Source: Paracoccaceae bacterium
GTDB taxonomy: Bacteria > Pseudomonadota > Alphaproteobacteria > Rhodobacterales > Rhodobacteraceae
Assembly: GCA_007131465.1 (NCBI GenBank)
Contig: SLQN01000120.1
Span: forward strand, 1 to 8,314
Direction: 5' to 3'
Length of the DNA stretch: 8,314 nucleotides
The notes under the pieces: model-generated
The model's input: the letters and a program-made list of their open reading frames with translations, nothing else
Databases searched by the model: none
What the model was told of the DNA's origin: nothing
Shown: positions 6,663 through 8,314 of the stretch, one piece after another
How positions within the stretch are numbered: the stretch's first letter is position 1
How the letters are laid out: each line of letters begins with the position of its first letter
Translations under genes and position numbers: made by a program

Positions 6663-7408
6663 ATGGAGTGGCGGCTGACGCATATCTTCCGCCATCCCAT
6701 CAAGGCGCATGGGCGCGAAGCGCTGGACCATGTCAGCCTGAGCGAAGGGCGCTGCCTGCCCTTCGACCGGCACTGGGCCGTTGCGCATGAAGCCGCGACC
6801 CTGATGCCCGGCTGGAACGCCTGCATGAATTTCACACGCGGGGCCAAAACGCCCACGCTTCAGGCCATTGATGCGCAATTCGACGAGGCGGCGGGGCAGA
6901 TCACCCTGACGCACCCGCTATGCCCCCCCCTGACCTTCGCCCCGGAGACGCCGCAGGGGCAGGCGGATTTTCTGAACTGGGTCGCGCCCCTGATGGCCGG
7001 CGGACGCGCGCAACCCGTGAAGCTGGTCAGCGCCGGGCGCGGCATGACGGATACGGATTTCGAATCGATTTCGATCCTGAACATGGCGTCGAATCGGGCA
7101 CTGGGGCAAAGGCTGGGGCTTGATCTTGGGCTGGACCGCTGGCGCGCCAACCTGTGGCTGGACGGGCTAGCGCCCTGGGAGGAATTTGAACTTGTGGGCA
7201 AGGATTTGCAGATTGGCGAGGCCCGGCTGAAAGTCATCGAACCCATTGGCCGCTGCCGCGCGACGATGGTCGATTGCGCCACGGGCCGGATCGACGTCAA
7301 CACGCTGGACGCATTGGAAGACGGCTATGGGCACACGAATTTTGGCGTCTACGCCGTGGTAACGCAATCCGGCACTGTCCGGGCAGGCGACGTGGCACAG
7401 GTCATGGC

Positions 7409-7412
<4 letters not shown>
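6663..7412 (+). CDS. MOSC domain-containing protein (mARC/YcbX-like)
   Basis: The 249-residue protein has an N-terminal MOSC_N-type beta-barrel (HIFRHPIKAHGREALDHVSL, 7-26) and a C-terminal MOSC domain. The RWRANLWLDGLAPWEE segment (159-174) and EPIGRCRATMVDCATG (193-208) are the recognisable family parts. Cys198 in the latter is the candidate ligand for the molybdenum cofactor. Related proteins reduce N-hydroxylated compounds or transfer sulfur, but neither a partner nor a substrate is indicated here. AAGGAA at 6650-6655 overlaps the end of yidC and lies 7 bases before the ATG; the 3' end overlaps yihA by ATGA. The gene is therefore locked between two essential-type genes in one transcript. 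A run of eight C bases at 6923-6930 lies within the coding sequence, with the frame intact. Molybdenum cofactor binding is inferred from the family, and the enzymatic role is unknown. Confidence 0.9.

Positions 7413-8314
<902 letters not shown>

Noticed and set aside
4547..6856. Very long open frame (769 codons) on the minus strand opposite yidC
   Set aside because: It lies wholly antisense to ttcA, yidC and MOSC sequence. Its product is rich in His, Gln, Arg and Gly without any family motif, as expected for a shadow frame in GC-rich DNA.

Overview
The window is an 8.3 kb piece of a GC-rich chromosome, almost certainly from an alphaproteobacterium of the Rhodobacterales (Rhodobacteraceae/Paracoccaceae type). 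The grounds are the gene order rpmH-rnpA-yidD-...-yidC-MOSC-yihA-argB, the protein sequences themselves (a long YidC with a large periplasmic domain, a Rhodobacter-like start to ArgB), and the absence of dnaA or an origin next to rpmH. The genus cannot be fixed from this sequence alone. It reads as ordinary core chromosome: no insertion sequences, phage genes, tRNA or rRNA genes, or CRISPR arrays were found.

Left part (1-2773, minus strand): a three-gene unit read leftwards. It holds a TVP38/TMEM64 (VTT/DedA-like) membrane protein, a FAD/NAD(P) disulfide oxidoreductase of the dihydrolipoamide dehydrogenase/mercuric reductase superfamily, and the N-terminal 208 codons of a membrane sensor protein, probably a histidine kinase, that runs off the window edge. 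The first two overlap by ATGA and the sensor starts 24 bases after the reductase. TVP38 and this reductase type are known as neighbours or fusions in other bacteria, so they probably work together in a membrane-linked redox function whose substrate is unknown.

Middle (2774-3049): a divergent intergenic region. It carries a convincing sigma-70-type promoter (TTGACT, 17-base spacer, TATCCG) facing the rpmH operon. No clear promoter was found for the leftward genes.

Right part (3050-8314, plus strand): a tightly packed run of housekeeping genes for translation and membrane insertion. The first block is rpmH (ribosomal protein L34), rnpA (RNase P protein), yidD (membrane insertion factor) and ttcA (tRNA 2-thiocytidine synthesis). 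After a 98-base gap with a possible second promoter come yidC (inner-membrane insertase), a MOSC-domain protein, yihA/engB (GTPase for 50S ribosome assembly) and the start of argB (N-acetylglutamate kinase). Several junctions overlap by 1-4 bases, implying translational coupling.

No wholly new system is visible. The points most worth a second look are: (i) the rnpA reading frame stays open backwards through all of rpmH to a GTG with a good Shine-Dalgarno sequence, a layout like the nested rpmH/rnpA of Thermus; (ii) the reductase has Tyr in place of the usual active-site His but lacks the other marks of a true mercuric reductase; (iii) a MOSC protein is coupled to yidC and yihA.
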